Positions 18,192-26,795 of a stretch of DNA of 64,000 bases are shown one piece after another. Where the stretch lies: assembly GCA_001770855.1 (NCBI GenBank), contig MESE01000069.1, positions 1 through 64,000 of the forward strand, in the 5' to 3' direction. A program made the translations under genes and the position numbers. The DNA is from Burkholderiales bacterium RIFCSPLOWO2_02_FULL_57_36 (lineage in GTDB: Bacteria > Pseudomonadota > Gammaproteobacteria > Burkholderiales > Burkholderiaceae_D). Within the stretch, counting starts at the first letter, position 1; every line of letters starts with the position of its first letter. Below the pieces are notes generated by a model that saw only the letters and a program-made list of their open reading frames with translations, ran no database searches and was not told where the DNA came from.

Positions 18192-18839
18192 CTATGCGGT
18201 CGGATTGCGCTTCACGAAAAACAGCGTCGCACCGACCGCCATCAACACACCGCCGAAGAAGCGATTCTGTTTCTGCACCGCGCGCGCATCGCGAAAGAAT
18301 CGCTGCATCGACGATGCGGCAAACGCATAGCCGTGCATCACCGCCAGATCGACCGCACACATTGTCGCTGCCAGAATCAGTAGTTGCGGCAGCAGCGCGG
18401 CGTTGTGCGCAATGAATTGCGGCAGCACCGCGACCATGAAGATGATGCCTTTCGGATTGGTGGCATTGGTCAGGAAACCGAGCAGGAAACGTTTTCGGAA
18501 TCCGGGCGCCACGGCTTGGGTCGCAGCCTGCGCCGCTACATCCGGATGCAGCTCGATCTTGGCGCGCCATTGGCTTATTCCGAGATAAATCAGGTACAGT
18601 GCTCCGGCGATCTTGACGATGCTGAAAGCGACTTCCGATGCCAGCAGGATCGACCCGACGCCGGCGCCGGCAATGAACAGCACCAGCAGCAGACCGCCCT
18701 GCAGGCCTAGAATGGTGCCGGTGGTTTTTTTGACGCCGTAGGACAGACCGTGCGCCATCGACAGCACCGCGCCCGAGCCGGGCGAAACCGCAATGATGCA
18801 GGCGGCAAAAAAGAATGTGATCCAGGTTGTGAAGGTCAT
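18192..18839 (-). CDS. LysE/RhtB-family amino-acid exporter
   Basis: A 215-aa inner-membrane exporter of the LysE/RhtB superfamily. The N-terminal signature FAACIIAVSPGSGAVLSMAHGLSYG is typical. About five to six helices follow, with the internal conserved segment FLLGFLTNATNPKGIIFMVAVLPQFI. The substrate (an amino acid or homoserine-lactone-like compound) cannot be assigned. Confidence 0.9.
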   Translation of the reverse strand: MTFTTWITFFFAACIIAVSPGSGAVLSMAHGLSYGVKKTTGTILGLQGGLLLVLFIAGAGVGSILLASEVAFSIVKIAGALYLIYLGISQWRAKIELHPDVAAQAATQAVAPGFRKRFLLGFLTNATNPKGIIFMVAVLPQFIAHNAALLPQLLILAATMCAVDLAVMHGYAFAASSMQRFFRDARAVQKQNRFFGGVLMAVGATLFFVKRNPTA

Positions 18840-19034
18840 ATCGTCTCAAGAGGGTTCGGCAAGATCGTTTCCTGCTGTCATGCCGTATGGCTGGAGCGGG
18901 GCGAGCGCGGCTATATTATCTCCCGAGGATCGGAATCGTGTGGTGAGCGGTCTGAAGGGGCGCTTGATGCCGGATTCTTTCAAAGGTCTACGTATTTTTT
19001 CAGATGCTCCAAGTATCGGGAACGTACATCGGTA

Positions 19035-20987
19035 TTAATCCTCCTGAACCGGCTTGAAGCGGGATTCCAGTGTATTGTTGCGTGACGAGTCGGTGGACGG
19101 AACAGCCGCTTCGCGTACATACCGGTAAACCGTATTCCGGGCAATCGAAAGCTTTTCCGCAGTCACACTGATGTTGCCGCCGGTTTCGTGAAAGACGCGC
19201 AATACCGCTTCGGCATTTTTTTCGCGCAGGCTCGATGGCAGTGCGACGCGTGCCGCGCCGGCCTGTGCGGAAAGGACGTCCGCTACCTGCTGCGCATCGA
19301 TCGCGTCGTCCGGCGAAGCGAGCAGGGCGCGCGTCAATATCGTGCACAGTTCACGGAAATTTCCCGGCCAGTGGTAGGTCCGCAGCCTTGCGATAGCGTC
19401 GTCGGTGATGGTCGCATGTTCGTTGATACGTCGGAGCGCAAAGCGCGCCGCCGCAGTGAAATCGCTGCGCGCACGAAGCGGTGGCAAGGTCACCTGGACG
19501 ATATCGAGGCGATACAGCAAATCGGCGCGGAAACGCTTCGCAGCCACTTCCGCCCGCAGGTCGGCATTGGTGGCGGCCAGGACCAGCACGTCGATGCGGC
19601 GCGATGTACGGCCACCGACCGGCCGCACTCGCTGGTCGTCGAGAAAGCGCAGCAGTGCGGCCTGCAATTGCAACGGCAACTCGGCGATTTCGTCCAGCAG
19701 CAGGGTGCCGCCATCGGCACCGGCGATCAGGCCGGCGTTGCCGTTCTTGCGGGCGCCGGTGAATGCGCCAGCCTCATAGCCGAACAGCTCGGCCTCGAAC
19801 AATTCTTCCGGGATCGCAGCGCAGTTGATGGCGACAAATTCACCCCGGCGTCCGCTGACCGCATGGGCATGGCGCGCGAGCATCTCCTTGCCGCTGCCGG
19901 TTTCGCCATAGATCAGGATCGGCGCAGGCAGACGTGCGGCGGCGTCGACCTGCGCAAGGATCGCGTGCAGTTGCGGATCCTGGGCGACGAAATCCGCGTC
20001 GGCGGGCATGACGGTAGAACGCTTGTCCGATACCGGGACTGGCTGCGGCAGCGCGTGGCGCTGGCGCGATGATAGAAACGCGCTGTTGGGATTGGCCCAT
20101 GCGATGGCGTGGGAACTGCCCAGCGCATCGCGCAAAAACAAGCGGTCGTTCGCGCACAGGCGCGCCAGGAAGGCTTGATAGGGCTCGTTGAACACTTGCT
20201 CGAAATGGGTGCCCGGCGCCAGCTTCAAGCCGGCCAGCAGGATCGCCGCCCTGGTGTTGGCCGCGCGGATAGTGCCATGCTCGTCGATTGCAATCATGCC
20301 CGCCGAAATCGTGCCGAGGAATTCGGTACGGGGATGGATGCCGAGCACCACATGGGAGCGCATTTCGCGCACGAACAAGCCATTTTCGATATGGGTCGCG
20401 GCCATTTGCACCAGCGCCAGCGTATGCGACTGGCGTGATGCGCAATTGGAGGATGCATCCAGCAAGCCGACCATGCGTCCGCCGGCGTCGCGTACCGGCG
20501 CAGCCGCACAACTGATCGGCCGATAGCACGAAAAGAAATGCTCCGCGCCATGGATGATGACGGACTGCTGCATCGCTGCCGCGGTGCCGAGCGCATTGGT
20601 TCCGGCGACCGCTTCCGACCACATGCTGCCGCACATGATCTGGCGCCCGTTGCTGCTGGCGCCGAACGCCTGATCCGACAAGGTGTCGAGCACCACGCCG
20701 TCCGCATCGGCAAACGCAATCATGAATTCGGACCCGGCAATCTGGTGGTAAAGCATTTCCATTTCGGCGCGGGCCAATGGATAAACATGGCCGCTGCCTT
20801 CCTGCCGCCGCCGCAGCTCCGGTGCTTCCAGCACGCTTATTTCCGGAACCGACCTGGGATCGAGGCCGGCATCGAGGCAGCGCTGCCAGCTCGCCGATAT
20901 CTCGCGCGGCAAGAGGCTCTCGGCAACGACCGCCTTGCGTTCGAGCGCGAGACGCGCCCGCGATGTGCGCTCGGTTCTGCTTAGCAT
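19035..20987 (-). CDS. sigma-54-dependent activator, AcoR/GAF type
   Basis: A 650-aa bacterial enhancer-binding protein. Residues 1-320 hold a GAF-type sensor region, with ARLALERKAV at the start as in AcoR-like regulators. The AAA+ domain has Walker A GETGSGKE, the sigma-54-contacting loop GAFTGA, Walker B GGTLLLDEIAELP and the arginine-finger region. The C-terminus has a Fis-type helix-turn-helix (GGNISVTAEKLSIARNTVYRYV). It is divergent from the alcohol dehydrogenase/importer operon, whose promoter is of the sigma-54 type. It is therefore very probably the activator of that operon, responding to a small molecule through the GAF domain. Confidence 0.93.
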   Translation of the reverse strand: MLSRTERTSRARLALERKAVVAESLLPREISASWQRCLDAGLDPRSVPEISVLEAPELRRRQEGSGHVYPLARAEMEMLYHQIAGSEFMIAFADADGVVLDTLSDQAFGASSNGRQIMCGSMWSEAVAGTNALGTAAAMQQSVIIHGAEHFFSCYRPISCAAAPVRDAGGRMVGLLDASSNCASRQSHTLALVQMAATHIENGLFVREMRSHVVLGIHPRTEFLGTISAGMIAIDEHGTIRAANTRAAILLAGLKLAPGTHFEQVFNEPYQAFLARLCANDRLFLRDALGSSHAIAWANPNSAFLSSRQRHALPQPVPVSDKRSTVMPADADFVAQDPQLHAILAQVDAAARLPAPILIYGETGSGKEMLARHAHAVSGRRGEFVAINCAAIPEELFEAELFGYEAGAFTGARKNGNAGLIAGADGGTLLLDEIAELPLQLQAALLRFLDDQRVRPVGGRTSRRIDVLVLAATNADLRAEVAAKRFRADLLYRLDIVQVTLPPLRARSDFTAAARFALRRINEHATITDDAIARLRTYHWPGNFRELCTILTRALLASPDDAIDAQQVADVLSAQAGAARVALPSSLREKNAEAVLRVFHETGGNISVTAEKLSIARNTVYRYVREAAVPSTDSSRNNTLESRFKPVQED

Positions 20988-21075
20988 GCTTGTCTCCGTT
21001 TTTTTATGGACAGCGTGGCGATGCCTGCCCGTTCGTTGCTGTCGATGCTAACCGATCGCCCATGCCAAGTAAATA

Positions 21076-21110
21076 TTCAAAATTTGAACAGCAGGCCGCA
21101 TTTGAATTCA
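21076..21110. promoter_or_regulatory. palindromes, candidate activator-binding sites
   Basis: TTCAAAATTTGAA (21076-21088) is a perfect 6-bp-arm palindrome, and TGAATTCA (21103-21110) a shorter one. They lie about 80-110 bp upstream of the -24/-12 promoter, the usual distance for enhancer-binding proteins. Binding by the adjacent AcoR-like regulator is inferred. Confidence 0.45.
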
Positions 21111-21156
21111 TTTTCTGAACACGCGGCGCTACCGCGCATTAAAAAATAATCAACAA

Positions 21157-21169
21157 AATCAATCGCTTG
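21157..21169 (+). promoter_or_regulatory. IHF consensus site
   Basis: AATCAATCGCTTG matches the IHF consensus WATCAANNNNTTR at every defined position. It is centred about 49 bp upstream of the expected transcription start, between the palindromes and the -24/-12 promoter, the normal place for IHF-assisted looping. Confidence 0.6.
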
Positions 21170-21185
21170 TGCGCTGATTGCTGCA

Positions 21186-21201
21186 TGGCACGCTTCTTGG
21201 A
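21186..21201 (+). promoter_or_regulatory. sigma-54 (-24/-12) promoter
   Basis: TGGCACGCTTCTTGGA fits the sigma-54 consensus TGGCACG-N4-TTGCW, differing only by G for C in the -12 element. Expected transcription start is about 21212, 30 bp before the alcohol dehydrogenase start codon. The divergent gene encodes a GAFTGA-type activator, which supports the assignment. Confidence 0.82.
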
Positions 21202-21241
21202 TATAAGGCTGGCCCAATCACACCACAAAGGACCAGACACC

Positions 21242-22285
21242 ATGAAAGCAGCAGTTCTGCACGCCTACGATCCGACGTTGAGCGGCGACCAATTCGTCCG
21301 CTACCAGGACGTTGAAGATCCGCGCATCGAGCGCCCCAACGACATCATCGTGCGTATCGGCGGCGCCGGCGTGTGCCGTACCGACCTGCATATCGTCGAA
21401 GGGCAATGGAAAGAAAAATCCGATATCGCGCTGCCGTACATCATGGGCCACGAAAACGCCGGCTGGGTGGAGGAGGTCGGTTCCGGCGTCACCGCTTTCA
21501 AGCCGGGCGACACCGTGATCTGCCATCCGCTGGTCACCAGCGGACATTGCCTGGCCTGCCGCCGCGGCAACGACATGCATGCGGCGGAAAGCCGTTTCCC
21601 CGGCATCAACGCCGACGGCGGTTATGCCGAATACCTGCTCAGCAGCGAGCGCTCGCTGATCAAGCTGCCCAAGACCCTGAGCCCCAAGGATGTCGCGCCG
21701 TTTACCGATGCCGGGCTGACCGCCTACCGCGCCGCCAAGAAAGCATCGCGCCATCTGCTGCCGGGCCAGTTCGCAGTGATCATCGGTTCCGGCGGCCTGG
21801 GCCATATCGGCATCCAGGTGCTCAAGGCACTGTGCGCCGCGGAAATCATCGCGGTCGATCGTTCCGACATGGCGCTCAAGCTGGCGGAGGAATCGGGCGC
21901 GCACCATCTGGTCAAGGGCGGCGTCGATGAAGTCGAGCAAGTGCTGGCGCTGACCAACGGCCAGGGCGCTGAGGCGGTGATCGACTTCGTCGGTGAAGGC
22001 GATGCTGTCGCCAAGGGACTGGCGATGACGCGCAACGACGGCGCCTACTACATCGTCGGCTACGGCGGCAAAGTCGACATCCCCACCATCGACATGGTCA
22101 CATCCGAGAAAAGCATCATCGGCAACCTGGTCGGCACCTATTCCGAACTGGTGGAACTGATGGCGCTGGCAGACCGCGGCGTCGTCACCTTGGCCACGCG
22201 CGAATACCGGCTGTCCGAAGCCAATCTGGCCTTGCATGATCTGCATGCCGGAAAAATCAAGGGACGCGCCGTCCTGATTCCCTGA
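21242..22285 (+). CDS. zinc-type NAD(P)-dependent alcohol dehydrogenase
   Basis: A 347-aa medium-chain dehydrogenase. The catalytic zinc set is present: Cys in GVCRTDLH and the GHENAGWVEEVGSGV segment. The nucleotide loop is IGSGGLGHIGIQVLKAL, and Asp in IAVDRSDMAL suggests NAD preference. In the structural-zinc loop only two of the usual four cysteines remain (SGHCLACRRGNDMHAAE: Cys-x2-Cys kept, first and last replaced by Ser and Ala). The ATG at 21242 is 30 bp after the sigma-54 start site. It is first in an operon with a five-gene importer, so it probably oxidises the imported alcohol or polyol. Confidence 0.92.
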   Translation: MKAAVLHAYDPTLSGDQFVRYQDVEDPRIERPNDIIVRIGGAGVCRTDLHIVEGQWKEKSDIALPYIMGHENAGWVEEVGSGVTAFKPGDTVICHPLVTSGHCLACRRGNDMHAAESRFPGINADGGYAEYLLSSERSLIKLPKTLSPKDVAPFTDAGLTAYRAAKKASRHLLPGQFAVIIGSGGLGHIGIQVLKALCAAEIIAVDRSDMALKLAEESGAHHLVKGGVDEVEQVLALTNGQGAEAVIDFVGEGDAVAKGLAMTRNDGAYYIVGYGGKVDIPTIDMVTSEKSIIGNLVGTYSELVELMALADRGVVTLATREYRLSEANLALHDLHAGKIKGRAVLIP

Positions 22286-22345
22286 CCAGATACTTTTCAC
22301 CACGCGGCATTACTTCACTTGAATCAAAAACGGAGGAGACATCCC

Positions 22346-23875
22346 ATGAAGTTACTGAAATTTACAGCGTTCCACATCGCAGCCGCAGCGCTCGTCTGCA
22401 GCCAGTCCGCATCGGCGCAGGACTGGAAAAAATACGGCATCGACAAAGACATTCCGGGCGCCTGCTCGTACGAATCGATCTCGAAAAAAGACTACAAGGG
22501 CCGCACGCTGAACATCATCACCCACGCGGTACCGGTGATCGGCGAACCCACCGCGCTGCACGCCAAACAGTTCCAGGAGCTGACCGGCGCCAAGGTCAAT
22601 GTCGTGCATGTGCCGTTCGGCGATTTGTTCCAGCGCATCATGATCCCGTTCCAGACCGGACAGAACGCGTATGACGTGCTGTTCTACGGATCGCTCTGGA
22701 TCGGCGATCTGAATCCCTATCTGGAACCGGTGCCGAAAGCCTATCTGGACACGCCCGGCATGAAAGACCTCACCACCAACTATCGCGCGGTTGCCACTTG
22801 GGGCGACCAGATGCTCCAGTATCCGATCGATGGCGATCGCCATTACATGAAGTACCGCAAGGATGCGTTCGAGAACGCGGCGAACAGGAAGAAGTTCAAG
22901 GAAAAGACCGGGCGCGAACTGACAGTGCCGAAGACCTGGGAAGAATACGATCAGGTCGCCGCATTCTTCAACGGCTGGGATTGGGCCGGAGACGGGCAGG
23001 TGCATTACGGATCGGCTGAGATCACCAAGCGCGACGACCTGATGTTCTCGGCCTTTATCAGCCGTGCGGCTGCCTATGCGAAACACCCGGGGGTGAAGGG
23101 CGGTTTCTACTTCGACCTGCAGACGATGGAGCCGCTGATCAACTCGCCGGGCTTCGTCAAGGCGCTCGACATGTTCATTGCGGCGAAGAAGTCTTTTCCG
23201 CCGGGCGGCAACAGCTTCGGCCTGGGCGATGAAATCTTTTCCTTTGGCGGCGGCCAAGCGTTGCTGAGTTATTCGTGGGATGACGCGTTCATCCAGGCGC
23301 AGCAATCCGACAGCAAGATCCGCAACAAGGTGGCCGCCGCGCCGCTGCCGGGCAGCAATGAAGTCTGGAATCGCAAGACCGCGAAATGGGACAAGCTGGC
23401 CGCGCCGAACAGCGCGCCTTACGTAACATGGGGCTGGACCTCCGGCGTATCGAAAGCCTCGAAAAGCAAGGATGTGGCGTTCGACTATCTCTGCTTCTTC
23501 AGCAACGAGGCCAATGCGCAGCACGATCTGCAGATCGGCCGTTTCGGCGTGAATCCTTATCGCAGCACGCATTTCGAACCGGCGTTCTGGACTGAAAAAC
23601 TGGGTTGGGATAAGGCGGTCGCGACGTCCTATGTCAACACGCTGTCGGAAATGGATCGCAGCAAAAATCGTGTATTCGATTTGCGCGTGCCTGGTGTCAA
23701 CCAGTTCATGACCTCCCTCGCGGCCGGCGTGGCGGAAGCGATGGCGGGGCAGAAGCCGTCGCGGCAGGCGCTGGATGATGTGGCGAAGGAATGGAAGCGG
23801 ATTGTCGCGCGTGTGGGTAAAGAGAAGGTGCGCGATGCGTATGCCAGGGTGGTGGCGCTTGAGGACAATCAGTAA
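22346..23875 (+). CDS. CUT1-type ABC importer, substrate-binding protein (GlpV-like)
   Basis: Periplasmic binding protein, 509 aa, with a signal peptide ending SASAQDW near residue 25. It is a family-1 extracellular solute-binding protein of the large type used by glycerol/polyol importers: GRTLNIITHAVPVIGEPTALHAKQF, FQTGQNAYDVLFYGS and the long aromatic-rich middle. GGAGGA precedes the ATG at 22346; the ORF start at 22319 has no such site. Together with the next four genes it makes a complete importer. The overall plan matches the rhizobial glycerol system GlpV, but substrate is not proven. Confidence 0.88.
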   Translation: MKLLKFTAFHIAAAALVCSQSASAQDWKKYGIDKDIPGACSYESISKKDYKGRTLNIITHAVPVIGEPTALHAKQFQELTGAKVNVVHVPFGDLFQRIMIPFQTGQNAYDVLFYGSLWIGDLNPYLEPVPKAYLDTPGMKDLTTNYRAVATWGDQMLQYPIDGDRHYMKYRKDAFENAANRKKFKEKTGRELTVPKTWEEYDQVAAFFNGWDWAGDGQVHYGSAEITKRDDLMFSAFISRAAAYAKHPGVKGGFYFDLQTMEPLINSPGFVKALDMFIAAKKSFPPGGNSFGLGDEIFSFGGGQALLSYSWDDAFIQAQQSDSKIRNKVAAAPLPGSNEVWNRKTAKWDKLAAPNSAPYVTWGWTSGVSKASKSKDVAFDYLCFFSNEANAQHDLQIGRFGVNPYRSTHFEPAFWTEKLGWDKAVATSYVNTLSEMDRSKNRVFDLRVPGVNQFMTSLAAGVAEAMAGQKPSRQALDDVAKEWKRIVARVGKEKVRDAYARVVALEDNQ

Positions 23876-23988
23876 GCGGCGACGGTGCGCGGACAGCAGT
23901 CAGCGTAGCGTGTGCCGTGCGCACGGCCATATGTGATGTCACGCGCTCCGTCCACAACAATATCGAAGAATTATTTTGGAGATTCCCA

Positions 23989-24867
23989 TTGACTACCCAT
24001 CGAGCCAAATGGCTCTTTCTTTTACCGGGACTGACCGTGTTGGTGGCGATCATCCTGTTTCCCTTGCTGTTTACCATTCGCGTCAGTTTCTCAGGATGGG
24101 ATGTTTCCCAGCCCGGGCTGGACTGGATTGGCGGCGCCAACTACGCGCGCCTATGGGAAGACCTGCGCTTTTGGCAGGCAATGGCGCGCCTGGCGTTGCT
24201 GACGCTGGCCTCGGTCACGCTCGAATTTGTGCTCGGTCTGGCGCTGGCATTGCTGCTCTGGCGCGAGGTGCGCGCTCAACGCTTTTTCCGCGTGTTGTTC
24301 CTGGTGCCGATGATGACCACGCCGGTCATCATGTCGGTGATCTGGCGCACCTTTTTTCATGAATCGCTCGGACCGGCCAATGATCTGGCGCAGTTGCTCG
24401 GATTTGCGCCGCAAGCCTGGCTGACCAACGGCGCGACGGCGATCGTCAGTATCGTGATCGTCGAAGTCTGGCAATGGACTTCGTTCATGTTCCTGCTGCT
24501 GCTGGCCGGTTTGCTGTCCCTGCCGCGCGAACCTTTCCTGGCGGCTGCGATCGACGGCGCCGGACCGATCCGCACCTTCCTGCGAGTCACCTTCCCGATG
24601 CTGGCGCCGATCTCGATCGGCGCATTGATGATTCGTCTGATCGAAGCATCCAAGCTGATGGAGACCGTGTATGCAATGACCTCCGGCGGGCCGGGCACGG
24701 CCACCGAAACGCCCAGCTATTACATCTTCATCCGGGGCTTGCGCGAGTTCCAGATCGGTTACGCCGCTTCGCACTCGCTGGTCTATCTCATCATCATGAT
24801 TGTCGCGCTGACGCTGATCGCCAAATTCCTCGCGCGCGCCATGTTACCCAAGGATAAAACCGCATGA
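23989..24867 (+). CDS. CUT1-type ABC importer, permease 1 (GlpP-like)
   Basis: A 292-aa permease. The likely start is TTG at 23989 (TTHRAKWLFLLPGL) behind a TTGGAGA ribosome site; an ATG 24 codons upstream gives a long hydrophilic extension lacking a ribosome site. Six helices are evident, starting LFLLPGLTVLVAIILFPLL. The EAA loop EPFLAAAIDGAGPIRTFLR is followed by VTFPMLAPISI. It ends with ATGA overlap to the next permease. Confidence 0.88.
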   Translation: MTTHRAKWLFLLPGLTVLVAIILFPLLFTIRVSFSGWDVSQPGLDWIGGANYARLWEDLRFWQAMARLALLTLASVTLEFVLGLALALLLWREVRAQRFFRVLFLVPMMTTPVIMSVIWRTFFHESLGPANDLAQLLGFAPQAWLTNGATAIVSIVIVEVWQWTSFMFLLLLAGLLSLPREPFLAAAIDGAGPIRTFLRVTFPMLAPISIGALMIRLIEASKLMETVYAMTSGGPGTATETPSYYIFIRGLREFQIGYAASHSLVYLIIMIVALTLIAKFLARAMLPKDKTA

Positions 24868-25709
24868 TCATCCTGTACCGCACGCTGAAATACGCGGCCA
24901 TTCTGTTGTGGTCGGCCTTTGTTCTGGCGCCTTTCATGTGGGCGTTGACCACTTCGTTCAAGACGTCGAACGGCGTGACTTCGGGGCCGACCTATTTGCC
25001 ATGGCTGCAATACGAACCGTCGATCGAAGGCTGGCGCTCGCTGTTTCGCAGCGACGGCAGCGGCATCGATATCGTCGGACCATACGCCTCCAGCCTGGTG
25101 GTGACCTTGTGCTCCAGCGCGATCAGTCTCGTACTCGGTACGCTCGCGGCGTATGGACTGTCGCGCTTTACCTACCGGGCTGGGTTCATCCGCAATGCGG
25201 ACATCACCTTCTTCTTCATTTCGCAACGCATCATGCCGCCGGTGGTGCTGGCAATTCCGTTCTTCCTGATGCTGCAATTCTTCGGCCTGCTCGACAGCGA
25301 ACTCGGCCTGATCGTGGTGTACATCGCGCTGCTGATGCCGATCGCGGTATGGGTGATGGTGGATTTTTTCAACAATATCCCGCGCGAACTGGATGAGACG
25401 GCAATGCTCGACGGCTGCAGTCCACTGGAGACCTTCTGGCGCGTGATCCTGCCGAACTCCAAGCCTGGCCTGGTGGTTGCCGGCTTGTTCTGCATCATCT
25501 TCGGCTGGAGCGATTTTTTCTTCGCTTTCACGCTCACGTTTACCAATACCCAACTACTGCCGGTGGCTGTGGTGGCGCTGAATTCCTCGGTGACGCCGTG
25601 GTGGAGCCTGTCGGCGGCGGCACTGATATCGGTCGCGCCGCTGATCGTGGTGGCGTTCGTGCTGGAACGCTTTCTGTCACGCGGCAATCTCGCCGGCGCA
25701 ATCAAATAA
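24864..25709 (+). CDS. CUT1-type ABC importer, permease 2 (GlpQ-like)
   Basis: A 281-aa permease with six helices, starting with YAAILLWSAFVLAPFMWAL. The EAA loop is ELDETAMLDGCSPLETFWR, then VILPNSKPGLVVAGLF. Its ATG overlaps the TGA of the preceding gene by 4 bp, so the two subunits are translationally coupled. It heterodimerises with permease 1. Confidence 0.92.
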   Translation: MIILYRTLKYAAILLWSAFVLAPFMWALTTSFKTSNGVTSGPTYLPWLQYEPSIEGWRSLFRSDGSGIDIVGPYASSLVVTLCSSAISLVLGTLAAYGLSRFTYRAGFIRNADITFFFISQRIMPPVVLAIPFFLMLQFFGLLDSELGLIVVYIALLMPIAVWVMVDFFNNIPRELDETAMLDGCSPLETFWRVILPNSKPGLVVAGLFCIIFGWSDFFFAFTLTFTNTQLLPVAVVALNSSVTPWWSLSAAALISVAPLIVVAFVLERFLSRGNLAGAIK

Positions 25710-25716
25710 GGCAGCC

Positions 25717-26781
25717 ATGGCATTAACTACATCCAATCTCACACGGCACGTCGACGGCGTACCGCATCTGGACAATGTGTCCTGCACTTTGAAGCGGGGC
25801 GGTTTCCATGTGGTGGTCGGACAAACCTTGTCCGGCAAGACGTCCTTGCTGCGCGCACTGGCCGGCCTTGATGCCCCGGACGCCGGTAGCATCGCGCTGG
25901 ACGGCCGCGACCAGCACCGGGTACCGGTATGGAAACGCAACGTATCGATGGTTTATCAACAGTTCATCAATTATCCGCACCTTTCGGTATACGACAACAT
26001 TGCCTTTCCTTTGCGCCGTCGCGGCATGACGGCGGTCGAGGTAGACCGGAAGGTTCGGCAGGCGGCGCACATGGTGGCGTTGGCACCGCTGCTGGAGCGC
26101 ATGCCGACCGCGCTGTCGGGCGGCCAGCAGCAGCGGATGGCGTTGGCGCGGTCACTGGCCAAGGATGACGATTTGCTGCTGCTCGACGAGCCGCTGGTCA
26201 ACCTTGATTACAAGCTGCGCGAGCAATTGCGCGATGAGTTCCTCAATCTTTTCGCGCAGCGCGATCACGCGATCATGGTGTATGCCACCACCGAGCCGAA
26301 CGAAGCATTACTGTTCGATGCCAATGTGCTGGTCATGCACCAGGGCAGGCTGTTGCAATCCGGTCCGGCGCAACAGGTGTATGCCAATCCGGCCAACGTG
26401 GACGTTGCGCGGATTTTCAGCGATCCGCCGATGAACCTGATGAGCGGCACGCTGGACGCCGGCGAAATCCTGATCAACCACGCAGTACGGTTGCCGCGTC
26501 CGGGTCATTTCAATCGTCTGCAAAACGGCAACTACACCTTCGGCATCCATCCGTGCGATCTGTCGCTGACCTCGCGCGGCATCGGCATGCGGGTCGATCT
26601 GGCGGAGATCAATGGCTCCGAAACCTATTTGCACGTCAGCCGGGACAATGCCGACCTGGTGCTCCATTTGGCCGGCGTACACGGCTATAACCCTGGCGAC
26701 CATGTCGAAACGGCGATCAACGGTTCCAGGCTTTTCGCATTTGCAGCCGACGGCACGCTTGCTGCCGCGCCGGCTCCCTGA
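25717..26781 (+). CDS. CUT1-type ABC importer, ATPase 1 (GlpS-like)
   Basis: A 354-aa ATPase with the unusual Walker A GQTLSGKTS found in GlpS-type proteins, signature [13 protein letters not shown] and Walker B DLLLLDEPLVNLD. The usual switch histidine region (VTHD) reads YATTEPNEAL, so the H-loop histidine is missing. A C-terminal regulatory (TOBE-like) domain follows residue 235. It pairs with the next ATPase, which has a complementary defect. It starts 7 bp after permease 2. Confidence 0.9.
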   Translation: MALTTSNLTRHVDGVPHLDNVSCTLKRGGFHVVVGQTLSGKTSLLRALAGLDAPDAGSIALDGRDQHRVPVWKRNVSMVYQQFINYPHLSVYDNIAFPLRRRGMTAVEVDRKVRQAAHMVALAPLLERMPTALSGGQQQRMALARSLAKDDDLLLLDEPLVNLDYKLREQLRDEFLNLFAQRDHAIMVYATTEPNEALLFDANVLVMHQGRLLQSGPAQQVYANPANVDVARIFSDPPMNLMSGTLDAGEILINHAVRLPRPGHFNRLQNGNYTFGIHPCDLSLTSRGIGMRVDLAEINGSETYLHVSRDNADLVLHLAGVHGYNPGDHVETAINGSRLFAFAADGTLAAAPAP

Positions 26782-26795
26782 TCAAGGATAATTTC

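Noticed and set aside
19188-20072. Long plus-strand ORF (294 aa)
   Set aside because: Antisense to the sigma-54 activator; codon pattern is a shadow.
21218-22303. Minus-strand 361-aa ORF
   Set aside because: Complement of the alcohol dehydrogenase gene; no domain.
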